Source: a marine group bacterium Sva0996 bin134 (lineage in GTDB: Bacteria > Actinomycetota > Acidimicrobiia > Acidimicrobiales > Bin134). Taken from it: 42,342 nt of DNA. Shown here one piece after another: positions 32,234-40,374 of the stretch. Numbering within the stretch: the first letter of the stretch is position 1; each line of letters opens with the position of its first letter. The position numbers were made by a program, and so were the translations under genes. The notes beneath the pieces are model-generated. The model was given only the letters and a program-made list of their open reading frames with translations, was not told the origin of the DNA and searched no databases. The DNA is taken from assembly GCA_002239105.1 (NCBI GenBank), contig MPNQ01000027.1, forward strand, positions 1-42,342, read 5' to 3'.

Positions 32234-33424
32234 TCAGCAGCCCTTGTAGTTCAAGATGGCGGTGAGGCGGTGGTCTATGTTCACCAAGTCTTGCTGGGCT
32301 TCCATCACCGCGGCGATGGAGCGGTAGGCGCCGGGGGCCTCGTCGGTCAGCTTGTCGGCCTGGTCGGCCTGCCATGTTCGCCCGGCCATCAGCTTGGTGA
32401 GCTGCTCGGGGGTTATCTCCCGCTTGGCCCGAGTGCGGCTCATCAGCCGGCCCGCGCCGTGCGACGCTGAGTGGTACGACTGGGAGCATCCCCTTCCGGA
32501 AACGATGTAGGTGTCGTCTCCCATGCTGCCGGGGATGACTCCCCGGTCGCCCTCGCGGGCTCGAATAGCACCCTTGCGGGTTACCCACATCACCGCACCG
32601 CCGTGAGTCTCCTTTTCGGCGTAGTTGTGGTGGCAGTCGATGGTGTCGGCCGAGGTGAAGTCCAGGCCGGTGGCGGCTCGCAGCGCGCCCAGCACGGCCT
32701 CGGTCATCAGCGACCGGTTGGCCCGGGCGTAGTCCTGGGCCCACAGCATGTCGGCTACGTAGGCGTCGAACCCGTCGTCGCCCTCGACCAGGTAGGCCAG
32801 GTCGTGGTCTTCCAGTTCCCGGCCCGCCTTCCGGCAGGTCTTCTGCGCAGCCTTGATGTGCATCTTGGCCAGGGAGTTGCCCACGCCCCGCGATCCGGAG
32901 TGCAGCACCACCCAAACGCCGTCGTCGGCGTCCAGGCTCATCTCGACGAAATGGTTTCCGCCACCCAGGGTGCCGAGCTGGGCGCCCATCTTGGCCTTGA
33001 CCTTGTTGTGGACAGCCGCCTTGTTGGGGAGCTGACGATTTCGCAGCCAATGGCGCGCCTCCGTGGTGGCCTCTGGGTGGGCGTTGAACCCCGCGGGCAC
33101 CGCGGCGGCAACGGCGTCTAGTGCGCCGTTGAGGTTGTCAGGCAGCTGCGACGCGGTGTGCGAAGTGCGGACCGCGGTCATTCCGCATCCCAAGTCCACC
33201 CCCACCGCGGCGGGGATGATGGCCGCTTCGGTGGGGATCACCGATCCGATGGTGGCCCCCATGCCCACATGAGCATCGGCCATCAGCGCCACCGACCCCG
33301 ACACCGCCGGGCTGCGGGCTGTCCGCTGAGCCTGCACCAAGGTTTCCGCTTCCGCGTCGAACGCCCAGTTCACCACCGAACGTCCCGCCCCCGCTTCCAC
33401 CGTCACCGGCCCATGCCCGCTCAT
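32234..33424 (-). CDS. rtcB: RNA-splicing ligase RtcB
   Basis: A 396-residue RtcB. ADAHVGMGATIG (near 50), GVDLGCGM (75-82, metal cysteine), TLGGGNHFVEM (near 155), HSGSRGVGNS (near 176) and SYHSASHGAGRLMSRTRAKREI (near 330, with the histidine that takes GMP) are present, so an active ligase is expected. It joins RNA 2',3'-cyclic phosphate or 3'-phosphate ends to 5'-hydroxyl ends using GTP and Mn2+. No RtcA or archease lies adjacent. It follows the IclR gene by 54 bp, so the two might share a transcript. Its link to the one-carbon module is unclear. Confidence 0.93.
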   Translation of the reverse strand: MSGHGPVTVEAGAGRSVVNWAFDAEAETLVQAQRTARSPAVSGSVALMADAHVGMGATIGSVIPTEAAIIPAAVGVDLGCGMTAVRTSHTASQLPDNLNGALDAVAAAVPAGFNAHPEATTEARHWLRNRQLPNKAAVHNKVKAKMGAQLGTLGGGNHFVEMSLDADDGVWVVLHSGSRGVGNSLAKMHIKAAQKTCRKAGRELEDHDLAYLVEGDDGFDAYVADMLWAQDYARANRSLMTEAVLGALRAATGLDFTSADTIDCHHNYAEKETHGGAVMWVTRKGAIRAREGDRGVIPGSMGDDTYIVSGRGCSQSYHSASHGAGRLMSRTRAKREITPEQLTKLMAGRTWQADQADKLTDEAPGAYRSIAAVMEAQQDLVNIDHRLTAILNYKGC

Positions 33425-33478
33425 CGCCCCATTGTCCAGGATCTTGGTTGCCTTTCCCAGTGATTTATTTGCCGCTGA

Positions 33479-34222
33479 TCAGGCGGTGAGCTGGGCGGCT
33501 AGGCGGTTGGCGGCGGCTACTAGGGCGAGGCCGTGGTCGTGGGCTATGTCGGGGTCGGGGTAGCGGTAGGCGGGGCCGTGGACGTGGAGGGCGGCCAACG
33601 GGAAGCCGTCTTCGCCCAACACGGGGGCGGCTACCGCGTTGATGCCCTCGGCGAATTCCTCGTAGCCCCAGGCGTAGCCCAGGCTGCGGGCTTGGGTCAG
33701 GCGCTCCCGAAGGATGTCGGGATCGAGGTTGGTCCACGGGGTGCACTGCTCCAGTGGATGGGCCAGATAGGCCTCCTGCTCGTCGGAGGGCAGGTGGGCC
33801 AGCATGACCACCCCGGAGGACACGGAGTGGAGCGGGGCGTACTCGCCGGTCCAGTCCCGCAACTGCACATCAGACGACGACTCGGTGTGGTCGAGGTAGT
33901 AGATCCGGCCGTCGTCGATGATCGACAGTCCGGCCACCTCTCCCAGCGACTCGGCTAACTCCAGCAGATGGGGCCGGGCGGCGGCGATGAGACTGCGGCC
34001 TGCGGGGACCGCGCCGGCGATGTCGATCAAGCCATCACCGATCCGGTAGACCCCGCCAGCCTCGACCTGCTCCACTGCGCCCTCGGCCTCCAGCGCAGCC
34101 AGCAGCCGGGCCACCGTGCTCTTGGGCAGCTCCACCCGCTCGGCCAGATCGGTCACCCCCAACGGCCCTTGGGCCAGCGTGCGCAGCAGCAGAAACGCCC
34201 GTTTAACCGACTGCACCGCCAT
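33479..34222 (-). CDS. IclR family transcriptional regulator
   Basis: A 247-residue regulator. The winged helix-turn-helix at about 4-62 (SVKRAFLLLRTLAQGPLGVTDLAERVELPKSTVARLLAALEAEG) and a C-terminal effector domain with IYYLDHTESS and LGYAWGYEEFAEGINAVAAPVL fit IclR. The palindrome at 34251-34267 overlaps its promoter, so self-control is likely; an almost identical site lies between the reductase and dehydrogenase genes at 27817, so those are the probable targets. The ligand is unknown. The start has the TATCCT-N6-ATG layout. Confidence 0.92.
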   Translation of the reverse strand: MAVQSVKRAFLLLRTLAQGPLGVTDLAERVELPKSTVARLLAALEAEGAVEQVEAGGVYRIGDGLIDIAGAVPAGRSLIAAARPHLLELAESLGEVAGLSIIDDGRIYYLDHTESSSDVQLRDWTGEYAPLHSVSSGVVMLAHLPSDEQEAYLAHPLEQCTPWTNLDPDILRERLTQARSLGYAWGYEEFAEGINAVAAPVLGEDGFPLAALHVHGPAYRYPDPDIAHDHGLALVAAANRLAAQLTA

Positions 34223-34228
34223 TCCCGC

Positions 34229-34234
34229 AGGATA
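34229..34234 (-). promoter_or_regulatory. Putative leaderless -10 box of iclR (TATCCT-N6-ATG)
   Basis: TATCCT is six bases before the ATG at 34222 on the minus strand. A TTGCGG 19 bp upstream, inside the palindrome, may be the -35 box. Confidence 0.45.
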
Positions 34235-34250
34235 CCGAGCCTTCGAGACT

Positions 34251-34267
34251 GTTCCGCAATGCGGAAC
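34251..34267. promoter_or_regulatory. IclR-type operator GTTCCGCAATGCGGAAC
   Basis: A perfect 8-1-8 palindrome 29 bp upstream of the IclR start. It shares both outer 6-bp arms (GTTCCG and CGGAAC) and the 5-bp spacing with the site at 27817-27833. I infer autoregulation and a shared IclR regulon. Confidence 0.65.
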
Positions 34268-34289
34268 GCTGATTCCCAGGCTTTTCTTG

Positions 34290-34715
34290 CTAGTCGCGGG
34301 CCCGAGTCTCGATGTCTGCGTCGAGCCTGTGGTAGTCGGAGGCGTCGGCGGCGTATATCACCAACTCAGTCGACAGACCAGTAGGCGGGTCGAGGGTGCC
34401 GGCCCAGATCCCTATGGTGCTCAGCTTGTCTTGCCGTTCTCCCGGCGGCACGGCCACCACCTTCCAGAACAGCGAGCTTCCGCACTCCCGGCAGAAGCCA
34501 TAGGCCACATCGGGCCATTCCTCGGGGTGATACCAGGCCAGCGTGTCGTCGGATAACAGGCGGAGATCGTCGCGGCGGCAGCCCGTGGCCGCAGTGAAGT
34601 GCCCCGTCCACCGCCGACACCGGTCGCAATGGCAATTCCACACATCCCGAGCCGGCCCGTCGATCACATACCTAACACCCCCGCACATACACCGCCCGCT
34701 CAATGTGTCACCCAT
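34290..34715 (-). CDS. GFA/CENP-V family zinc protein
   Basis: A 141-residue protein of the glutathione-dependent formaldehyde-activating (GFA)/CENP-V family. Zinc-binding cysteines occur as GRCMCGGVRY at the start, CHCDRCRRWTG near 30 and FCRECGSSLFW near 75, the full family set. The original formaldehyde-glutathione function is not general to the family, but formaldehyde handling would fit a neighbourhood that oxidises N-methyl groups. The ATG 34713-34715 is preferred over an in-frame TTG at 34724. It diverges from the GHKL ATPase gene by 47 bp. Confidence 0.85.
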   Translation of the reverse strand: MGDTLSGRCMCGGVRYVIDGPARDVWNCHCDRCRRWTGHFTAATGCRRDDLRLLSDDTLAWYHPEEWPDVAYGFCRECGSSLFWKVVAVPPGERQDKLSTIGIWAGTLDPPTGLSTELVIYAADASDYHRLDADIETRARD

Positions 34716-34762
34716 GCATGGCAAACTCTATTCGTCTTTGAGGCTGGAGGGGGATGCCCTAT

Positions 34763-37198
34763 ATGGATGGCATGACAAACCGCGAGCTCTGCCGGGCGCT
34801 AGTGAAGGCCGAGTCAGAGAGCGAAGCGATCCGGGTCTTGAGGGAGGCAGGGCTGTGGGACGACCAGGATTGCTGGACTCCGCTTGGTGGCATCGACAAC
34901 AACTACGGCACGATCATCAACCAGCAGGCGTCAGCGGAAGCGGCACTGGCCGAGAAGATAACCAATAGCATCGACGCGAGGCTGATGGCCGAGTGTCGCC
35001 GCAACGGACTTGACCCAGAGGCACCGCTAATGAGAAACGGCGTGCCGATGCCATCAAGCCCGGCCGAAGCTGCCGCGGCGTTCGGATGTGGGTGGAAGCA
35101 GACCAGCGAGGGCACTGACAGTCTGACGTCCCATGCCCAGAAGATTGCTGTAGTGGTGACCGGCGGAAAGAGGCCGAATTCTGCCTGCGTCTCGGTCATC
35201 GACCAAGGCGAGGGACAGACACCGGACAGCTTCCCCGAAACCTTCTGCTCGATCTACCGAAGCAACAAGAACAGGGTCAAGTTCGTGCAGGGCCGTTACA
35301 ACATGGGCGGCACAGGCACCCTCCGATTTTGCGGCGATCACGGAATGCAACTGATTGTCTCCCGGCGCGATCCGGCATTCCGGGAAGACCCGGCTTGGGG
35401 TTTCACCGTGTTCCGTAAACTCCCGCCTGCCAAGGACGAGCGCAACCCCTATTGGGCTTATCTGGTCGCTCCCCAGCTTGGCCGGGATGGAACGCCGGCG
35501 GGCCAGGTACTCAGATTCGCAGCAGACAGGGTGAAGCTACTGCCGAAGGGCGCGCCAGATGGCGGCACGCAGAAGCCGTGGATCGCGCCAGCCGAGCACG
35601 GCACATTGGTCAAGCTCTATGACTTCATCAAGATTGGAAGCGCTACCGATACGCGCCCTTCCGGACAGTCATTGTCCCTCACTGCTCGACTGGAAGTTGA
35701 GTTGACAGATCCAGCCCTGCCGTTCCGAGTGCATGAGTGCCGCTACCAGGATTCAAGGGGAGACACCAGCCGCAACTGCGTGGGCTTAGTCAACCGCTTC
35801 ACTTCTGGACGCAGCCTCCAATCACTTGAAGAGAGCTTTCCGTTCACTGCCAAGCTGACCAGTCCTTCAAGCGTCAAGCCCTCAGGCCAGCAATTCAGCG
35901 TCGCCATCTATGCTTTCAAGCAGGGTGAAGACGGACGGGCACGCGGCGGAGAACGTCGTCGGGCCGAGCACGCGGTGGCTTTCACCGTCAACGGCCAGCT
36001 TCACGCTGGGTGGCACTCTCGGTTTTTCAAAAGAAAAGGCGTAGATCTTTCACTCTTGGCCGACGATCTACTGGTGGTGGTCGACTGCTCGGTCTTGTCG
36101 GACGAGGGGATCAGACAACTCTTTACGGGCGGGCGTGACAGGATGATCGACGACTCACCACTCAGGTCATGGCTTGAGAAAGAGTTGGAAGAGGTGCTTA
36201 GCACCGACCAGCGGCTCCGAAGCCTCCATCACACTCGACTTGATGCTAGGCGAAAGAGTGAGCGCGGCAAGCGCGCCAAGGCCGCCGCTGAGATCGTTCA
36301 GAAGTTGTTGGCTGCCAACAAGTCGTTGGCCGAATATCTGGCCGGGGGTGTGCTTCCCTCGGGCCAGGGACCGGTTGGGCCAGGGCCGTTGAGCGAGCCC
36401 AGAGAATTCATTGGAAATGACCCGCCGACGTTTTTCAAGCTGAGGGGCAAAGACAGACTGAAGGCCCAGGTCAGCAAGTCCTGCTCTGTTGCGTTCACAA
36501 CTGACGCGGTGAACGGGTACTTCGATCAAGGGCAGCACCTTCTCACCTTGGACAAGCAGCCAATCCCTTTGATTCGCGAGTCCCTGCACGATGGTCGGGC
36601 CAGCATCCGGTTTGAAATGCCCGAGAGTGCAGTTGCCGGAGACCACATATCCGCTCGACTGGAGTCCTCAGGGCCTGGACTGCTCGCTCCGTTCGTCAAC
36701 GAGTTCACCGTGGTTGCTATTGACCAGAGGGAAACGGAGCCTGGCCCAGAGGTCACCCCAGACCCTCCAGCCGGCTTTGACTTGCCTGACGCTCAAGAAG
36801 TGCGAAAACGCGATTGGAAACGACAGGGATTCACAGAATGGACAGGTGCCCGTCTCATCCCAGATGCAGACCCGTCTCAGAACTTGTGGCAGTGGAATTA
36901 TGACCACCCGTTCCTAGTAGAAGTCCGGAATCGCCCGGAGGCTAGGGAGAAGCCGGAGGTCCAAGAGGTGCTGAATGAGCGGTTCAAAAACTCGATGCTT
37001 GTCGTTGGCCTCTCCGCTCTAAGCGCACATGCGTCTGCGAAAGACGAGACAAAGAAGTCCGAAAACGGAGAATCTGCGGCGCTGCTTGATCCTGCCGACT
37101 GGGTTGCCGTCGCAACCGACGCTCTTGCCCCCGTCGTGTTTCCAGTCATCGAGTTCAGCGAGGCGATCACCGAGGTTCACCTGGAAGCTGGTGACTAG
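34763..37198 (+). CDS. GHKL (MORC/MutL-like) ATPase, putative defence component
   Basis: An 811-residue protein with an N-terminal Bergerat-fold ATP site: E64-K-I-T-N68-S-I-D71-A (N box), VSVIDQGEGQ at 143-152 (G1) and QGRYNMGGTGTLRF at 176-189 (G2). The preceding NNYGTIINQQASAEAALAEK helix is typical of prokaryotic MORC-like members described in restriction-modification neighbourhoods. The long C-terminal part (about 350-811) is not recognised. The ATG at 34763 has AGGGGG about 9 bp upstream; ATG 34754 abuts the purine run and is less likely. Its last 4 bp overlap the end of the convergent helicase gene. ATP-driven clamping on DNA is inference. Confidence 0.8.
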   Translation: MDGMTNRELCRALVKAESESEAIRVLREAGLWDDQDCWTPLGGIDNNYGTIINQQASAEAALAEKITNSIDARLMAECRRNGLDPEAPLMRNGVPMPSSPAEAAAAFGCGWKQTSEGTDSLTSHAQKIAVVVTGGKRPNSACVSVIDQGEGQTPDSFPETFCSIYRSNKNRVKFVQGRYNMGGTGTLRFCGDHGMQLIVSRRDPAFREDPAWGFTVFRKLPPAKDERNPYWAYLVAPQLGRDGTPAGQVLRFAADRVKLLPKGAPDGGTQKPWIAPAEHGTLVKLYDFIKIGSATDTRPSGQSLSLTARLEVELTDPALPFRVHECRYQDSRGDTSRNCVGLVNRFTSGRSLQSLEESFPFTAKLTSPSSVKPSGQQFSVAIYAFKQGEDGRARGGERRRAEHAVAFTVNGQLHAGWHSRFFKRKGVDLSLLADDLLVVVDCSVLSDEGIRQLFTGGRDRMIDDSPLRSWLEKELEEVLSTDQRLRSLHHTRLDARRKSERGKRAKAAAEIVQKLLAANKSLAEYLAGGVLPSGQGPVGPGPLSEPREFIGNDPPTFFKLRGKDRLKAQVSKSCSVAFTTDAVNGYFDQGQHLLTLDKQPIPLIRESLHDGRASIRFEMPESAVAGDHISARLESSGPGLLAPFVNEFTVVAIDQRETEPGPEVTPDPPAGFDLPDAQEVRKRDWKRQGFTEWTGARLIPDADPSQNLWQWNYDHPFLVEVRNRPEAREKPEVQEVLNERFKNSMLVVGLSALSAHASAKDETKKSENGESAALLDPADWVAVATDALAPVVFPVIEFSEAITEVHLEAGD

Positions 37199-40100
37199 CC
37201 AGATTTCTCAGTCTGCGCGGGCAGCACGCCCATCCAGCAGACCACCCCGATGTCTTCTTCGGTGATCTCGGGGGGTGGGGCGGAGAGGTCGATGTAGCGC
37301 AGGCCGTAGAACTCCACTAAGTCGATGATCTGCTGGGCTGCCTCGGTTGGGGTTGTGGCCTCGCGGTCGAGTTCGCGTCTGATTTTGCCGAGGGCTTGTC
37401 GAATTTGGCTGCCTCGTTCTATTTCTAGGGCTTCATAGGCGGTGCGGGCGGCGGGGAGGGAGGAAACGTCAGGGTGGTCCAGCACTTCGCGGGCCCACTG
37501 CTGGGTTGGCCCTAGGGAGCGTCCCGTGAGGTGGCGGGCGGCGTCGTTGTGCTCTTGGATGATCGAATCAGCCGCGGCCGACCATGCTGCTTCCAAGTCG
37601 ATGGGCGGGCCGCTGACTCCGGGTGCCTGACCGGGGTTGATTCGGCGCAAGAGAACGGGTGGTGCCGAGGCGATGTCCCCTTCGGCAGATATGTAGCGCC
37701 AGTGCCTTTCGCCGTCGCGAGTTCGGCAGGCGAAAAAAACGCCCGGCGGTCCGACTGATGGGACATTGGGTCCTTGAGCGAAGGCTGCGCCCACGCCCCA
37801 GGGCAGCTCTTGCACCCTGTTCAGTTCGCCTTCGGAGCTGGCTCGGCGCAGTTCGGCTCTCAGCAACTCCGCGCTAAGTGCCTGCGGTACGTCTGCTGCG
37901 TCTGGTTCATCAATCAGCGAGACATCGCCATCGGCCAAGCGACGGGCATACGACTGGATCTCCTCGTCGACATCTCCCTCCATCACCTCGATCTCCATCC
38001 CGTAGGGGCGGGCGGCCACGATCTTGCGGCGGATGGCAGCCTCGAGTCGAAGAAGCCTCTCCAAGTCGCCCTGCTCAGGCAGCATGGTGACGAGCGACAC
38101 TTCCCGATGAGGGCTCTTCAGCCGAACCACGCGGCCATACCGCTGCACCACTCGTTGCGGGTTCCAGGGCATGTCGTAGCTGATCACGGCCGCGGCCTGC
38201 TGAAGGTTCTGCCCCTCGGAGAGGACGTCGTTGCCCAGCATCAGATCGACTTCGCCGTTGGCTGGCTCGTAGCCGGGACGAACCACCGTCTCGGGGCAGA
38301 AGCGAGCCAGCAGGTCGGTGCGCTCGTCAGGGTGGGTGTCGGCGCCAATCACCGTCACCCGTTCGCGTCCGTCTACTGGATCGGGCAGTTGTTCATCGAG
38401 ATAACGCACGGTGTCGGCGAACGCGGAGAAGACCACGACCTTCTGTGAAGGGACTTCCTCTAGCAATCGTCGAAGCAAGGTGAGCTTGGGATCGCCAGCG
38501 GCTTTGAGAGAGCGCAACGCTACCGCAGCTGCCTCTAGGCTGACGCGGTCGGCGGCCACATCATTGCGGTACTCGGGCCTGAATCTGCCTATCGGCTCGG
38601 TTTCAGTCTCGTCCAGAACTTCAGACACCCACTCGCTCAACCCAGTCTCGTCGAGTTCGAGCGCAGCCGCTTCCCGCAGTGCATTCCCGCTAAGCACCCG
38701 CCCCTGATCCCAAGCGTCAAGGAACACATTGTGGGCGGCGATCATGCGGTCGAGGGTGAGTAGACAAGCGTGCCAGCATGACTCGAACCGCTTGAGAACC
38801 GCGGATTGCAGTAGCGCGCTAAGGACTGCCTCCTGTCCAGCCTCCTGGTCGCCGAGCCGATAGGAACTGGGCCTGTAGCGGGCCATGGTCAGGTGCTCGA
38901 TGTGGGAGGTAATGGTCTGGACGAGGCCCGGGTAGGCCGCATCCAGGTCATAACGCTCGGTGGACAGAACTGGGGTGGGGAATGACACAGGGGTCCCGTC
39001 AGGGAAAGTCTCGTCGCCGTAGTGCTGTTCGATGAAGCGGCGGTCTCGTCGGACGCTCACCCTGTCGGCCAGAGAGAACAGCACGTCGGGATTGAGGTTC
39101 TCGGGATCGCGCTCATTGGCCCCGGCCCGCAGGAACAGCCGGCGCAGTGACGGGATGCCATGGGAGGCAAACGCCCGGTCGTGGTGGGCAAAGGCCATGA
39201 CTAGGTGGTAGAGGTCCCACAGTCCGTTGTTGATGGGGGTGGCGGTGAGCAGAGCTAAGTCCTTTTGCTGGCCGCCCAGGAGCCGCGTCGCGGCCCGGTA
39301 CCAGGTGGTGTCAGGAGTGCGAAGTGCGTGCCCCTCGTCCATCACCACTAGCCGGTAGACGTCTTTGTCGCTGTGCAGGTGGCGGCGGGCGTTGGCGGTG
39401 CCTGCCCTCACCAACTGTTCATCGGCGGCAAGCTGGTGGTAGCTAACCACTTGGGCGGGAAGCCGAGTTTGTCCCAATCGCTCCTGCCAATAGCTCACGA
39501 GTTGGGCAGCTGCCACCACTAGGGCGTGGGTGCCCCGGCGCAGGGTGTATTCCTCGATGAGGGCGAGGCCGATCTCGGTCTTGCCCGTGCCCACGCCGTC
39601 GGCGTAGATCACCCCGTGATGTTCCTTGATGATCTGTAGCGCCCGATGAAACCCGTCGCGCTGGAAGGCGGTCAGCTCCACGGCAGTGGGCGTCGGCCCT
39701 TCGGGCTGGTCGTCGTCGAGACCCAGCAGCTCCAACAACGCCCGCAAGTAGATGTCGCGGGGGTCGAGCAGTCCGACTTCGGGGAAGAGCAAGCCCCGCA
39801 AATCGGCTTTGAATTCTTGGGCCTCGTTCCACAGCCGGTCGAACCAGGCCACGGCTTGCTTGGCCACCGGGGGGTCGTACTGCACCAGCCCCAACTCCAG
39901 GTTGGCGAACAGGCCGCCACCGGTGAGGTTGGCCGATGTGACCAGCGCGGCCCGGGCATCGTCTTGGTTGCCAAACAGATAGGCCTTGCCGTGGAGAAAA
40001 CGGTCGGTGTAACGCCGCACCTCTACCTCGGGCCGCTCAAGCCAGACGTCGAGGTCAACCAGCTTGGCCGCAGCTCGGCTGGGCGGAAATCGGGCTAGGT

Positions 40101-40374
40101 CGCGGTCGGCCCGCAGCCCTTCGAGGGCAAGTTCGAACCGAGAGACCGGCACTTGAACGCCCAGGCCAGGGGCAGGTGCCACCCCCAGCAACAGTCGAAC
40201 GGTGCGCCCGTCAGCCACCGCAGTAGCCAAGTGGTGCAGGCCCCCCAGATTCACATAGCCGGTGGCAATGGAGAGTCCGTGGTGGACGGCAAAGTCATCG
40301 AGCAGATAGGAGAGCGCGTCGGCGTGATGGGTGCCATCGCCCTGGTTGTCGAGCAAGTAGGGGCGCCCGGGCAT
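37195..40374 (-). CDS. PLD-domain SNF2-type helicase, putative defence component
   Basis: A 1059-residue fusion. The N-terminus is a phospholipase D-like domain with RFLHGKAYLFG (H128-x-K130) and SANLTGG (from 147), a nuclease-type half site. A superfamily 2 helicase follows: YADGVGTGKTEIG (Walker A, 258-270), VVMDEGHALR (DEGH, 346-349) and LLTATPINN (from 375). The second RecA-like lobe has VVVFSAFADTVRYLDEQL and SEGQNLQQ...SYDMPWNPQRVVQRYGRVVRLKSPH (motifs V-VI). These indicate a DNA-translocating SNF2-like motor, possibly with cleavage. Its ATG overlaps the methyltransferase TGA (ATGA at 40372-40376), so the two are translationally coupled. Related PLD-helicase/methylase pairs occur in defence islands. 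Confidence 0.88.
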   Translation of the reverse strand: MPGRPYLLDNQGDGTHHADALSYLLDDFAVHHGLSIATGYVNLGGLHHLATAVADGRTVRLLLGVAPAPGLGVQVPVSRFELALEGLRADRDLARFPPSRAAAKLVDLDVWLERPEVEVRRYTDRFLHGKAYLFGNQDDARAALVTSANLTGGGLFANLELGLVQYDPPVAKQAVAWFDRLWNEAQEFKADLRGLLFPEVGLLDPRDIYLRALLELLGLDDDQPEGPTPTAVELTAFQRDGFHRALQIIKEHHGVIYADGVGTGKTEIGLALIEEYTLRRGTHALVVAAAQLVSYWQERLGQTRLPAQVVSYHQLAADEQLVRAGTANARRHLHSDKDVYRLVVMDEGHALRTPDTTWYRAATRLLGGQQKDLALLTATPINNGLWDLYHLVMAFAHHDRAFASHGIPSLRRLFLRAGANERDPENLNPDVLFSLADRVSVRRDRRFIEQHYGDETFPDGTPVSFPTPVLSTERYDLDAAYPGLVQTITSHIEHLTMARYRPSSYRLGDQEAGQEAVLSALLQSAVLKRFESCWHACLLTLDRMIAAHNVFLDAWDQGRVLSGNALREAAALELDETGLSEWVSEVLDETETEPIGRFRPEYRNDVAADRVSLEAAAVALRSLKAAGDPKLTLLRRLLEEVPSQKVVVFSAFADTVRYLDEQLPDPVDGRERVTVIGADTHPDERTDLLARFCPETVVRPGYEPANGEVDLMLGNDVLSEGQNLQQAAAVISYDMPWNPQRVVQRYGRVVRLKSPHREVSLVTMLPEQGDLERLLRLEAAIRRKIVAARPYGMEIEVMEGDVDEEIQSYARRLADGDVSLIDEPDAADVPQALSAELLRAELRRASSEGELNRVQELPWGVGAAFAQGPNVPSVGPPGVFFACRTRDGERHWRYISAEGDIASAPPVLLRRINPGQAPGVSGPPIDLEAAWSAAADSIIQEHNDAARHLTGRSLGPTQQWAREVLDHPDVSSLPAARTAYEALEIERGSQIRQALGKIRRELDREATTPTEAAQQIIDLVEFYGLRYIDLSAPPPEITEEDIGVVCWMGVLPAQTEKSG

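Noticed and set aside
37774..38448. Plus-strand frames of about 220 codons inside the helicase gene
   Set aside because: The minus strand encodes complete helicase motifs; these are shadows.
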